Source: Dasypus novemcinctus (Eukaryota > Chordata > Mammalia > Cingulata > Dasypodidae). From it: a stretch of DNA of 64,000 bases. Shown here piece by piece: positions 22,327-33,765 of the stretch; within the stretch, counting starts at the first letter, position 1, and each line of letters starts with the position of its first letter. The notes beneath the pieces were generated by a model. That model did not search any database and was not told the DNA's origin. It worked only from the letters and a program-made list of their open reading frames with translations. The position numbers and the translations under genes are program-made. Location: the NCBI RefSeq assembly GCF_030445035.2, contig NC_080694.1:72245147-72309146 (forward strand). The letters run 5' to 3'.

Positions 22327-22643
22327 CTTTTTTTGTCTTTATTTTTTTTTTAATATTACATTAAAAAAATATGAGGTCCCCATATACCCCCCATCCCCTT
22401 CACCCCACTCCTCCCCCCATAGCAACAATCTCCTCCATCATCATGAGACATTCATTGCATTTGGTGAATTCATCTATGAGCACTGCGGCACCTCATGGTC
22501 AATGGTCCACATCATAGTCCACACTCTCCCACGTTTCAACCAGTGGGCCATGGGAGGACATACAATGCCCAGTAACTGTCCCTGCAGCACCACCCAGGAC
22601 AACTCCAAGTCCCCAAAATGCTTCCACATCTCATCTCTTCCAA
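22327..22643 (-). mobile_element. L1-type 3'-end insert, short, minus strand
   Basis: Reverse-oriented relative of the insert at 4252, strongly 5'-truncated (317 bp). The direct repeat TTGAGAACTCT flanks it at 22316-22326 and 22644-22654. T-rich tail at the left, then the ATGAGGTCCCCATATACC block shared with 41.55 kb. Confidence 0.78.
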
Positions 22644-23173
22644 TTGAGAACTCTTGGACTTCTCAGAATATTTACAGTTTTTCCACTAACTGCAGGAAGT
22701 TTTCAGCCGTTTTTTTAAAAAGTATTCTTTCAGCTCCTGTTTGGCTCTGCTCTCATTCAGGGACTCTCATTATGTGTTTGTTGGTATGTTTGATGATGTT
22801 CCACAGACCTGAGGCTCTGTCCTTTCATCATTCTTTTCATTTTCTTTTCCTTAGACTGTAAATCTTAATTGACCTGTCTTCAAATATAATCATTGTAAAT
22901 GTATGTTCAAATCTGCTTTCTCTTTTCCTTAGACTGTAAATCTTAATTGACCTGTCTTCAAATATACTCATTGTAAATGTATGTTCAAATCTGCTTTTGA
23001 ATTCCTCTAGTGAAAATTTCATTCCATTCATTACACCTTTCAAATTCAGCATGCCTATTTTTTTTTCCTTTTTAATAATATTTATCTCTTAATTGATATT
23101 ATTATTTATTGATATTATTTATTATGTGAGGTAGTAGTCTCATCTTCTTTTACTTTTTGGCCAAGGTTTCTTT
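22644..23173 (-). repeat. Antisense L1 5'-region with a 78-bp tandem duplication
   Basis: Reads as the reverse complement of old L1 5'/ORF1 sequence, comparable to 38.4-38.6 kb (shared GTTCAAATCTGCTTTT). Inside, 22843-22920 is repeated as 22921-22998 with only a couple of differences. The 78-bp period is a multiple of three, so the antisense frame repeats 26 residues. Interrupted on the right by LTR copy c. Confidence 0.55.
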
Positions 23174-23656
23174 TGATGGGGCTATGGGTGGGAGGTACTT
23201 TGTCTCTTCGGAGATAACCTTAACCTAAGCTGTCTGTCCTGACCTGTGGGTGTGTGATGGTGAGAGGCTGCAGCCCTGCCCTTGGTGACCATGGCAATGA
23301 CTCCAGTCCCAGGAAACAGCTTATCAATGTAAACTCTATAAACTTTAAATATTCAGGGAAAATGCAAACCAAATGTGCTAAAAGCTTATCTAGAATGTAT
23401 TAAGTCCATGCTAAAAGCTTGCCTAGGATGTGGAAGATATATGCTAATTCAAGCCTATTGAGTACTGAAACAAAGAACGATTTAGCTCTTCATCTGTATA
23501 AAAGGAACTCAAAATTCTTGTTCAGGGCTCCCGTTTGCAACAGAAAGCTCCTGAGTCTGGCTGGCCATCAATAAACCATTTTTCCTTCTCAAAATCATTC
23601 CTGAGTCCTGGCCTTTCTATATGCAAAAAATTGAACCTCTCACAACTGCTACAACA
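23174..23656 (+). mobile_element. Solo LTR, family X copy c
   Basis: Fossil LTR of 483 bp, TGATG...ACAACA, with exact 4-bp flanking repeats CTTT (23170-23173 and 23657-23660). Same layout as copy b, including CTGTATAAAAGG and CAATAAA. Its own target duplication shows it is a separate insertion and not the partner LTR of copy b, even though both face the same way 1.3 kb apart. Confidence 0.82.
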
Positions 23657-25745
23657 CTTTTAGTTCTTTGAACATTTTGATGGGTGTTTTGAAGCTTTCT
23701 CAATGAAAAAGTGACATCTATTCACTTTCACGGGCAGTTGTCTATTGTCTACCTTATTTTCTATACTTGGGCCATATGTTCCTGCTTCTTTACCTGTCCA
23801 GCAATTTTGGGTTGAAAACTGGAATTTTTCAGTAGTGTGTTGTAGCAATTCAGTATAAACTTTACCTTTTCTCTCTTTCTCCAGTGCTTGCTTTTGTTGC
23901 TTTCTTATTTATTAGTTTTTTTAATTGATAAGGCTATTTTAGTGAAGTCTGTTTTTCACTAGATGTGAAGACTTTGGTGTCCCTTCCTTGAGGGGACAGA
24001 CTTTGGGATGCCCTGGGTCCTCCTAGCTTCATGGTATTGACATGGCTCTCTTTGACTCTCCCTTTCCCTGATCTTTCTCTTAAGGTGTCTAGCTAATTTA
24101 GTATAAAACTCTCCTATTAGTTTCTACTAATAAATGGCTGATTGCTCTATGATTTTTTCAGTGCCTTGGGTCATAAATACTTATGTTGTCCAGTTAAATT
24201 CAGTCATGGGTAGTATTTGAGGCCAGTGTCTGAGATTGGTTTGACCTTGAGAATTTCCTCTTATATCTATAATTTTTTTAGTTCTCTCTGATGAACTATC
24301 TATCCTATGGAATAGCTTATTTCTCTTCATGAAGAGTACCTTTGTTTTCAAAAGCACCCTTAGGCTTTAACCTTCCACATTCTCCTTCAAACAAAGTTGA
24401 ATCTATGAGGAAAGCATCAGAGTTCCCTTTCTTATGGACAGTTTCTCCCTGAGACAACTCTGACAACTCGGGCCTGCTACTTTTGGCCCTCTGAGGGACA
24501 GTAGCCCCTTGTCTTCTCTCTCAGCATGGGACTGCTACAATATGAATCTTTTGGAGTGTGCTTATTCTTAGTTCTCTTCCTGGGGTTTCTAAACCTGCAT
24601 GCCACACTCACCAGGAATTTAGCCTCTTCAATGTGGACATGGAGCTGATGATGTGTGTTTATTGTGAACTCATCTTGGGTGGATTAAGAGAGCCTGGATT
24701 GGGAGCTGAGTTGACAGGGAGCCTGTGTTCTTCATCACATACTTATGTAACAGAGCTTCCATCAGTTTGAGCTGGGAGGAGAGGGAGGATGAAGATGGAG
24801 GAAGAAAGGAGTGGGCCAACGAATTTGTTGTTCTTACCATGTTTCAGTAGATGTTCTGACTGAATATTTCTTCATTTCCTGTATGTCTTTAAGAACATTT
24901 CTAGAGAGTATTATGTTTTCTTTGGCATAGTTTTCTTCAGGTAGGTTTTTTTTTATTTGGAAGTGGTTCTGCAGAATTCCTTATTCTGTCATTTTTTAAG
25001 TGGAACTTGTTCTGAATCCTTTTCATAAAGGATCTCATATAATTCTTACAAAAACATATTGATTTTCATCAAATTTTTTCCATATAGCTATTGATATAAT
25101 CATGTTTGGCCTATGGCCAATAAAAGCCAAAAATAAAATAACAATGGAGGGTAGTTTGACAATTCAGTCTGCAATAGATTTCCACAAAAATTAATTCCTG
25201 TTAAAGTTAGTGCACAATAAATATTGCAAGCATATCAGGGAAAAAATTCATCATGATTCTATATGGTCATATATAACCATAAACTAGAATCTTTAGTATT
25301 TGATAAAAAAGAATCTGAACGCAAGCATACTGGTTAAAATTATTAAAGCAATAAAATGAGGATTTAGAAACCACAAGAAAGAAAAAGACATTAAAGAAAA
25401 TAAAGTAATTTTCAAAAATAACCAAGACAAACTTCTATAAGCGTAGTACAGTTGTTGAAATAAAAAATTTGATGAATAAGTCAAATTGCTGATTGAATCA
25501 AGCTAAGGAGACTAATTCAAAAGCGGAAGTCACATCTGAGATAAAAAAAAGTCAAAATGTGAGTCATGATAATCAATTGATTGAGAATAAGAAAGAATGG
25601 TTAAGGGGCATTGGGAATAGTTTGAGAGGCCCCCAACACATATAAAAGGAATAGGATCCAGAAGAAGGAAACATGGACAGTGAGGTTGAGACTGTACTCA
25701 AGGAGATAAATGCTGAAAACTTTTCAGAACTGAGGGAAAGCTAAT
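23657..25745. repeat. Decayed L1-derived sequence, both strands
   Basis: 23657 to about 24840 continues the antisense L1-like 5' region (TTGGGTTGAAAACTGGAATT type sequence). About 25130-25745 is A-rich plus-strand sequence resembling L1/HAL1 ORF1 with no intact frame. No host gene seen. Confidence 0.4.
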
Positions 25746-26389
25746 GTGTTTTTTAAGGAGAACTCTTCAGCCACCTTGTGTAGGTTTATTGTCCATCATT
25801 GCCAATTAGAGTCTCAAAATTTCTACATTTCTAGAAACTTTGAGACTGTAAAATTGGCTGCATTACTTAACCTCTGTATTTGCCTATTTACTCATATATA
25901 AAATAAAGTTAAGGGTTTTAAAAATGTCATAAATGAGTTAATATGTCTAAGTTACTTAGAATGCACCATGTATGTTTTTAACTAAATTGAAAAAACATAA
26001 GTGTTTGGTCTCCAGTTGAAGCATCATTTTGACAAGTCCATGTGGTAGCTAATCTCACAAGGTCTCAATAAGCCATATCACCCTTTTTTTTTTTTTTTTT
26101 GATGCTCTGGAGTTTCCTTTTTCTTGAATGTAAGTGAAATAGTGACTTTTGTGACCAATGGAATGAAGCATAAGTGATGTTCTAGGATTTCTAAGGGTAA
26201 GACATAAGAAGCTTGTAACCTCTTCTTAAGTTTCTTGATACACCCCTCTTTGACTGCCACTATGAAACAAATATGAGTTTACCAAATCAGTGGCCATTTA
26301 CCATTTATCTAAAGTCTTGTTATTCTTTTCTTGCCATGGTGCCATGTTTAGTATGGCAGCTGTGATAAGGAGTTCTCCTCAGTTGAGCT
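25746..26389. other. Gene-free stretch between L1 debris and OR unit 3
   Basis: No recognisable gene. A T18 run at 26083-26100 may be the tail of a small minus-strand retroposon whose body I cannot identify. Confidence 0.4.
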
Positions 26390-28120
26390 TTGGATATTCT
26401 GCAGTCATCATCCAATGTCACCTGATTTCTGTAAGTGCCCAACAGTCTTTAGCTATTGAGGGGTGGCACTAATGATGGCAATCTCTTCTAGAGTGTGAAT
26501 GTGTTTTTTTAAATTAATTTCCTGTATATGGGGATTTTCAAAGGCTTCCCCATGGCTCTTCTCAGTATCAAAGCTCATTTCCCACCACCTAGGATCTAAT
26601 GTAGTGCTTCTCCTTAATTGGTAGTATGTTATTCCCCATTACGCAGCAAGTAGCCAGGGAAATTATTATTGGATGTTTCAGCTATACCAAGAGATTTATA
26701 CATGACTCCATTTTTTTTTAAAGGTTTATTTATTTATTTAATCCCCGCCCCCCCCCTCCCGGTTGTCTGTTCTCTGTGTCTATTTGCTACGTCTTGTTTC
26801 TTTGTCAGCTTCTATTGTCTTCAGCAGCACGGCAAGTGTGGGCGGCGCCATTCCTGGGCAGGCTGCACTACATGAGTCCATTTATTACATGACCTTTATA
26901 TACTTCACTCTAACAGGAGAGATGTTGATGTTTTGGTTTTTGGAGTATCAGTGTCAACCCGATCATGTGTCCAATAGTCTTTGAAATACCTGGATATTCC
27001 CCCTTCCACAGTGTAAAATTTGGGTCTGCAAAAATCAGTGTAGAAACTTTGAAGAGCTAGTACACCAGCTGAAAATTCCTTTTTTTACCCTTGCTGGAGT
27101 GCCTCTGTATAAATAGATATAAATTCTGGCCTCCCCATCGCTCCAGGGCCTACAGCCACCTCTATATCTTAAAAATGAGGAACATAACACCATTTGGTTC
27201 TTAACTCTAGAAATATCTCAGCAACTATGACTTCATAGTTTTCAGGTAGGATGACTTTTGTGCCAGGAAAGGAAAATAAACCAGTTTTGATGACTTCATT
27301 ATTTCACATATTTTCCATCATATTACAATACAGTCTTTCAAAAGGGATAGAAATATGGAAACAAAACCAAAAAGTAGGAAATAATTTTCATTGACCAAAG
27401 ACTGAGAGAGAAGAGATTATGCTAAGGAGATAGAAAGGAATTTTTTTTCAGTCTGCCTACACTCATAATATTTCACAATAATCATGACAGTTTAGTCAGC
27501 TGATTTCTTTATCCAGAGATAGATTTTTAGATATCTCTGGTGAAATATCAATTACTTTATTTCTTTTAATTTGTGCTTACTTTTTATCATTGGCTTTAAA
27601 TATTTATGTATCTCCATGCATGGAGAAGAATAACCATGACAAGTCTCTAAGAAATTCTTCTTAATTATTATGTGGGTTATCATTTGCTTTTTCAATTGAG
27701 TTATCATTACCCTAAGTTAAATTTTACAAAATATATTAATTATAACAGTGGATATTGTAATTTCAATTCTCACATTAAAATGTGTTAAACAAAAGGGATA
27801 ACACAAATCCAGGGTTCTAAATACTAACCACTTAGTCATATTTGTCCATCTGGTTTCACAGAAGAACACATTAGATTATATAACAAACAATTATATCCAC
27901 TGATAGTACAAAAGCCAATTTAGCATCATGGTTCCATGTCTAGTGTCCAATCTGTTCACCATTCCCTTATAACACCTAGAAATGCTAGACATTCCCATTT
28001 ACCTTTTCTGTATGCAATTCCATCTTGACTACATATTGTCATCAATTTGAGAGTCAATGTACATTGACATTTCTATTACCTCATGGCTGCTTATTTATGC
28101 CTCAGTAGAGTTCTACATGT
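26390..28120. other. OR unit 3, 3' flank of the intact OR12D gene
   Basis: Paralogous to 5870-7771 of unit 1 and 9855-10465 of unit 2. Contains the truncated SINE at 26714-26868. It probably includes the 3' UTR of the OR gene; a polyadenylation site cannot be fixed from sequence alone. Confidence 0.55.
26714..26868 (-). mobile_element. 5'-truncated DAS-type SINE
   Basis: Minus-strand SINE body with a T-rich left end; the tRNA head is missing. Flanking 15-bp direct repeats TACATGACTCCATTT and TACATGAGTCCATTT (26699-26713 and 26869-26883) differ at one base. Confidence 0.8.
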
Positions 28121-29056
28121 TCACTCATGTGAGAGCTTCCTTCTGATCACCCTACTCAAAGCCTGCTTCACCTCCCTGTTCCTCAAGGTATAGATCAGTG
28201 GATTTAATACAGGAGTCACCACACTGTACATGATGGCAATGACTGCATCCTGGTCCATGGAGCTGCCTGAAGCAGGACAAATGTAGGTGAAGAGAACAGG
28301 GACATATAAAAGAATAACAACCATGAAGTGGGAGGCACAGGTGGAAAGTGCTTTCTGAAGCACACTGCAAGAATGAGTCTTGTAGAAGAGATAGGCAAGA
28401 ATGTAGAAATAGGAGAAAAGTGTCAGAAAGAATGGGCCCATAGCAATGGTGCCTGTGACAGTATTAAGCAGCCATTGGTTGAGGTCAACATTCCCACAGG
28501 CCAGTTCCAGCAATGGCTTAATATCACAGAAGAAGTGATGGATATGGTTGGAACCACAGAAGTTCAAGCGAGAGGTCATTATGGAGTGCAGTAGGGCATG
28601 GAAGAAACCAATGACCCAGACTGTGCTGGCCATCTGGATGCAGAGCCAATGATTCATGATGACAGTGTAACGAAGTGGTTTGCAGATAGCCACAAAGCGG
28701 TCCAAGGCCATCACGCCCAATAGTAAGGCCTCTGTACTGCCCAGAAAGTGAAAGAAATGCAGCTGGCTTATGCAACCTAAGAAAGAAATTGCTTTGTATG
28801 AAGACACTAAGTTCTCCAGCATCTTTGGCAGTGTCACTGAGGAGTAGCAGATATCTAGGCATGAGAGGTTTCCCAGGAAGAAATACATAGGAGAATGGAG
28901 CCTTGGGTCAGAGATGATGATCATCAAGATAGCCCCATTCCCAGCAACATTGCAGATGTAGATGGTGAGGAAAAGGATGAAAAGAAGAGGCTGCAGCTCA
29001 TGGATGTCTGTCACTCCCAGCAGGAAAAACTCATTGACTGAGGTTTGATTTAGCAT
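28121..29056 (-). CDS. OR12D: OR12D-type olfactory receptor, intact
   Basis: Odorant-sensing seven-transmembrane GPCR of olfactory neuron cilia, expected to couple to Golf. The coding exon encodes 311 residues, normal for a class II OR. Visible landmarks: N-glycosylation site NQT (3-5); GNGAIL in TM1 (39-44); LHSPMYFFLGNLSCLDI in TM2 (53-69); Cys95 at the top of TM3; MALDRFVAIC (116-125) with the DR pair intact; extracellular-loop cysteines 168, 177 and 187; SY in TM5 (215-216); KALSTCASHF in TM6 (235-244); PVLNPLIYTLRN in TM7 (282-293). An upstream in-frame ATG (29107) exists, but a splice acceptor ends 2 nt before the ATG at 29056, so the shorter start is chosen. It resembles human OR12D2/OR12D3 most, by recall; orthology to one of them is not settled. 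The ligand is unknown. Broken tandem paralogue at 10466-11391. Confidence 0.93.
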   Translation of the reverse strand: MLNQTSVNEFFLLGVTDIHELQPLLFILFLTIYICNVAGNGAILMIIISDPRLHSPMYFFLGNLSCLDICYSSVTLPKMLENLVSSYKAISFLGCISQLHFFHFLGSTEALLLGVMALDRFVAICKPLRYTVIMNHWLCIQMASTVWVIGFFHALLHSIMTSRLNFCGSNHIHHFFCDIKPLLELACGNVDLNQWLLNTVTGTIAMGPFFLTLFSYFYILAYLFYKTHSCSVLQKALSTCASHFMVVILLYVPVLFTYICPASGSSMDQDAVIAIMYSVVTPVLNPLIYTLRNREVKQALSRVIRRKLSHE

Positions 29057-29080
29057 TGCTAGAAGTAAAGATAAAATAAC
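29057..29080 (-). other. Candidate splice acceptor just before the OR12D start codon
   Basis: The minus strand reads TTTTATCTTTACTTCTAG, then CA, then ATG. The same position in the paralogue also ends in a pyrimidine tract plus AG, so the signal has outlived the divergence of the two copies and supports a 5' intron ending here. Confidence 0.65.
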
Positions 29081-30652
29081 TGGGAATCTGTCACTGTAGA
29101 AAGTCAAATCTTTCCAGGCCAGATTGTTTTCTCTAAGGCAAAAGTGTTTTGAGGGAGAACACTGTCATATTAAATGACCTGAAACACAGAGCTTTTACAG
29201 ATCATGGGCCATTAGCTAATCAGTAATGCTACCCATGGAAAGGCATTCAAATGGTCTTTATTTTTTAGTAGATTTCTCACTATATTTTTGGTTTTTCAGG
29301 TATCCTCATGGTCAGTCTACAAACTTTTGTCTTTGAGCACTTACATTCTTTTTTTTAATCTTCCTATGTCACTTTTACAGAGTGGCATTTTAAAGTACTC
29401 TATCACTTTGGTATCAAGAGGTCTAAGAAAAAGCCACTTGAAGGATTTTCCCTTAAGGAAAATAGACAGTGTTGAAGCAATTACAACCACAAAGTCTACA
29501 AAGAAATTTTTTAAAAACCCTTTTAAAACACTGATAGCTTTACCTCATCTTATAATGCAAATAGGATCTGAGGTGTCCTCTTTCTGAATGAACCCTTCAT
29601 GATCTTATACCTGCAAGCATCACCGAGCCTTAAATAGGGTAGGAAATGAGGCTGCATTATTAAGATATCTGAAACTTTATCATTGACACATCTGTTGATA
29701 AATTTAGTTTCTTCCTCTAATCTGGGCTTAATAGTTTCTCAAAACAGGGTCCCCATTTACTTCTGTGATGACTAAGATATGGCATGGGCATTCTCCTGTT
29801 GCCCTGGGTTCTGCTTCATTTCCTGCTTCCCTGGATCCCTGGGTAAGAAGATCCTTCCTCCCATGGATTCTGGATTTACTCCCTTAGATCACACAATACA
29901 GACTTGAGCCAAATGTGACTTCAACCCCCACAAAATTCTATCTTCTTTTATGATCAGTTTCCTTAAATCCCATTTTAATTTTGCCTTTAATAAACTCTCT
30001 CTTCAGATATTGATGGATAATCTACCTGAAGTGAACTACAATTTCCTCTCCTGTAGGTTCAGTAACAGGGCACTGACATTCACGGGGGCTTCCCTCACCC
30101 TAGGATTCTGCATGCCTCACATCAGGTCCTTCCAAAGCCCACATAAATTCTCAGCTCTTCTCATTTGAAAAATGTTTTCTTCCTTGCCCTTACTTCCAAT
30201 CAAAAACCTTCACGTTACCTACAAAAGGAATGCATTGATTTTCATTTCCTGTGCAGAGGTGAAATAATATTGTTTTCTTTAGTTATGTTAAACTAATGAG
30301 GAATTGCAAATAAGTTAATTATAATATAATAGTATGAATATTTTACAAAATTTGGGCTGTTTACAGAAAGTCAGAAAATCCTTTGAATCTTCTTTCCCAC
30401 ATTATTTGCAAAGTACCTGGCATTATTTCCCTTAGGCGCATTGACAAAAGTAAATATACCTTATGATATAGTTCCTTCTTTGCCCTTTTCATTTCACGAT
30501 GTAGAACATGAATTTTGGGGGCAAAAAAGCAAGGTTATTTGAGAACCCTCTTGGAGTAGGAGGCACTGAGAGAAGAGTAAGAACTTTAAGGAAATATGAA
30601 GAGCAATGTGGACACTGGTGAGTTTCTACAGAATGGGAATCATTCAAGGGCT

Positions 30653-31129
30653 TGTTGTAGAAGTTGAGAGTTTCAATTATTTGCCTATAGTAAGGCCAGG
30701 ACTCAGGAATAATTTTTGGGAAGGAAAAATGATTTATTTATGACCAGCCAGGCTTGGAGTTCTCATTCCAAAATCGGAGCGCCGAACTAGATTTTTGAAT
30801 TTCTTTTATACAGAGGAAGGGCCAAATGGGTCTTTGTTTCAGTGCTCAACAGGCTTGAATTAGCATATATCTTCCACATCCTAGGTAAACTTTTAGCGTG
30901 GACTTCATACATTCTAGATAAGCTTTTACCACATTTGGTTTATATTTTCACTGAATATTTAAAGTTTATAGAGTTTGCATTTATAAACTGTTTCCCGGGA
31001 CTGGAGTCATTGCCGTGGTTACCAAGGGCAGGGCTGCAGTCTCTCACTATCCCACACCCACAAGTCAGGACCCATAAAGCTTAGGTTATCTAGGAAGAGA
31101 AAAACAGCCTCCCACCCATAGCCACATCA
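30653..31129 (-). mobile_element. Solo LTR, family X copy d
   Basis: Fossil LTR of about 477 bp, reverse orientation, same ends and layout as copies a-c. Flanking bases are GGCT and GCTT, so no clean target duplication is visible. It lies between the intact OR12D gene and its candidate upstream exon and is absent from unit 2, so it inserted after the duplication. Confidence 0.75.
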
Positions 31130-31760
31130 GCTTTAGAAGTCTATTAGGGAAGAAGAAAATATTTGACATGCCTAGAGTAAAAAGTGACAGAATTAGAGAT
31201 CTCTTTTTGGAGCTCCTGAGTTTTTAAGTTTTAGAAGTGGTCATTATTTTGAGAAATTATCTAATCTTTATTACACCTCAATTAAGGGTTGCTTTCAAAA
31301 CATTCAAATAGTTTTTTTATAGCCTTGCACATGCTGTGTACTCACTGAATTTTGCCATCCCTGTTTAAAAGCAGATGATACACAAAGTGTCATTTTGATT
31401 CTCTCTGCTACAAAACAGAATTATATAAAAATCTATTTATAAAAACTCTGTTGAAATTTTAAAGAAAACTTGAAATCATTCCCATCAGCACTAAAACATT
31501 CCACTACAATGTAAATATTTATAGATTACAGATTTTCTTTGGTGAAAGGTCTAGAAATCAGACGTGATGAATTGAGAATGTGATACGTTAATAAATATAT
31601 AGGAAGTAAAGTGGCATTATAACCAACAACCAGAAGGAGAGGTCTACTCTAAGACAGGAAATTGACTTTAAATTGTGGGCATTTAACTTTAATAATAAGA
31701 AGAAGACTGATCACTCACTAACAGGTAGAATATATGGACAACTTTCCAGCCTGTGTCCTA

Positions 31761-31790
31761 GTTTATTCTTACCTATTTGAATGTTCAGAT
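31761..31790 (-). other. Candidate splice donor of the OR12D 5' non-coding exon
   Basis: The minus strand reads CATTCAAATAG then GTAAGAA, exon ending at 31773. It is the paralogous position to 13360 in unit 2. Paired with the acceptor at 29059 it gives an intron of about 2.7 kb, which contains LTR copy d. The upstream extent of the exon is unknown. Confidence 0.45.
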
Positions 31791-32704
31791 TCACAGGCAA
31801 GAAAGCTTTCAGGTCTACACTTTCAGTGATAATTCATGTTGGGATTGCAGAATAAGTTCATTCTCTTCCAAAACCTCTTCCTACTTTTCTGAAATTCTAT
31901 TTGCATTTTTTTATGAGTCACGGATGTCTAGCCATGAAAATCCAGAGAGAATATATCTCCTGGGTGCTGAAAATTGTTGTAAAAATAAACAGGGTACTTT
32001 TCCACACCTGTAATGTGAGGAAATAACTTTGGGGAATTCCTATCTTCTTTCCGTTTTTTAGTCCAGGACTGCCAAGCTAGTTTATTATTTAAAAAATTCA
32101 GTGTAATTCATCACAATAACGTTCTCAGGAAAAATAATCACATGATCATTTCAATTGATTCATAAAATGCATTTCACAAAATTCAACATCTATTCATGTT
32201 TTTAAAAAACTATTACTAAGCTAGGATTAGAAAGATTTCCCTCTTTCCCCCGTTCCGCCCCCGCCTTGGAATACTTGGCCTTTTGTTTCAGGACCATGGA
32301 CAACAACAAAATCTTAAATTGCTTTAGTAGATTTTCCTCTTAATTCTTGGGACAGAGGAATAGATTTACTTTCTCATTTGCGGGCTCCCTTGGAAAATAA
32401 TCTGGGTTTATAAAGTGGGAGATTTAGGGAACATGGGCTAGTCACAATCCACTGATTTATACCAGAAGATTATTATTTTAAATACATTTCTTACTGTGAT
32501 TCTGTGTAAAGTGAAAAAAGAGGAATCAAGGAAATAGTATTGCTTTTTGTTTCTAAATCTGACTCTTTACTTTCATAATAACAGTACTGCATTTCCTTTA
32601 AATCTGGATCCCAAAGCTCACTTTTCTCTCTGTTTGGATGAATAATACTTGTGCCTTCAATGTGTATCCTCATTTCTTGATATATTATAAATACTATCTT
32701 TTTA

Positions 32705-33074
32705 TTTTTTGAAGATTTATTTTTATTTATTTAATTCCCCTCCCCTCCCCCGGTTGTCTGTTTTCTGTGTCTTTTTGCTGCGTCTTGTTTCTTTGTCCAC
32801 TTCTGTTGTCATCAGTGGCACGGGAAGTGTGGGTGGCGCCATTCCTCCTGCAGGTTGCTCCCTCCTTCACGCTGGGCGGCTCTCCTTACGGGTGCACTCC
32901 TTGCGCATGGGGCTCCCCTACGCGGGGGACACCCTTGTGTAGCAGGGCACTCCTTGTGCGCATCAGCACTGGCATGGGCCAGCTCCACACGGGTCAAGGT
33001 GGCCAGGGCTTGAACCGTGGACCTCCCATGTGGTAGACAGATGCCCTAACCACTGGGCTAAAGTCCGTTTCCCA
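32705..33074 (-). mobile_element. DAS-type SINE, near full length
   Basis: Minus-strand SINE with T-rich left end, body, and tRNA-like head at the right (B box region GGTTCAAGCCC on the minus strand near 33010). Exact 14-bp target duplication ATACTATCTTTTTA at 32691-32704 and 33075-33088. Absent from the paralogous place in unit 2 (near 17050), where the empty target sequence AATACTATCTTTTT can be read. Confidence 0.87.
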
Positions 33075-33088
33075 ATACTATCTTTTTA

Positions 33089-33356
33089 ATGTAAGCAGCA
33101 TCTCTATGTGATCTTCCATCTACCAGAATTTTTAATAACAACAATCAAGGCCATGTTCTTTGTCCATCTTTGTATTGAATTTCCATTTTTGTTGCTTTGC
33201 AGGAGAGTTTAGTATATATTCATGCATTCTTATGTGATATATTATATATTCCAAATATGATAATAATATACACTTAACTTGTGATTTTTATGTGATATTA
33301 TGGTTCTGAGTTTTCTATATGTATTAGCTCATTTAATACTTACAAAAACCCAATGA
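33089..33356. other. OR unit 3 upstream flank between two SINEs
   Basis: Paralogous to about 17060-17330 of unit 2. Includes the left half of a MIR split by the next SINE. No gene. Confidence 0.5.
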
Positions 33357-33765
33357 TGGGAAACAGATTTGGCCCAATGAATAGGACATCTGCCTACCAC
33401 ATGGGAGGTCCAAGATTCGAACCCAAGGCTTCCTGACCCATGTGGTGACCTGGCCCATGCGCAGAGATGATGTGAACAAGGAGTGCCATGCCACGCAGAG
33501 GTGTCCCCTAGGTAAGGGAGCCCAAGTGTAAGGAGTGTGCCCTATAAGGAGAGCCCCCCAGCACAAAAAGTGCAGCTGCCCAGGAATGGCATCACACACA
33601 CGGAGAACTGATGCAGCAAGATGATGCAACAAAATGAGACACAGATTCCAGGCACTGCTGACAAGAATACAAGCAGATACAGAAGATCACACAGAAAGCA
33701 GACAAACGGAAGGGCGGGGGCGGTGAGAGGAAGAGAAATAAATTAAAAATAAATCTTAAAAAAAT
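33357..33765 (+). mobile_element. DAS-type SINE inserted in a MIR
   Basis: Head with A-box-like TTGGCCCAATGAATA and B-box-like GATTCGAACCC, body, and tail AAAATAAATCTTAAAAAAA. Imperfect flanking repeats ACCCAATGA and ATCCAATGA. The surrounding MIR is unbroken in unit 2, giving an empty-site comparison. Confidence 0.83.

Larger units (their letters stand above)
29081..32700. other. OR unit 3, upstream flank of the intact gene
   Basis: Aligns with 11421-14300 of unit 2, apart from the solo LTR at 30653-31129, which unit 2 lacks. No long frame. The 99-codon plus-strand frame at 29288-29587 is chance. Promoter elements are not individually recognisable. Confidence 0.5.

Noticed and set aside
21411-23656. 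LTR copies b and c as the two ends of one provirus
   Set aside because: Each has its own different 4-bp target duplication, and the DNA between is L2 and L1 with nothing retroviral.
28328-28862. Overlapping open frames on both strands within the OR12D gene
   Set aside because: Shadow frames of the OR coding sequence; the true frame carries all OR motifs.
29057-29107. Upstream in-frame ATG as the OR12D start (17 extra residues)
   Set aside because: A splice acceptor lies between it and the inner ATG, the extension is not typical of ORs, and the paralogue's extension differs.
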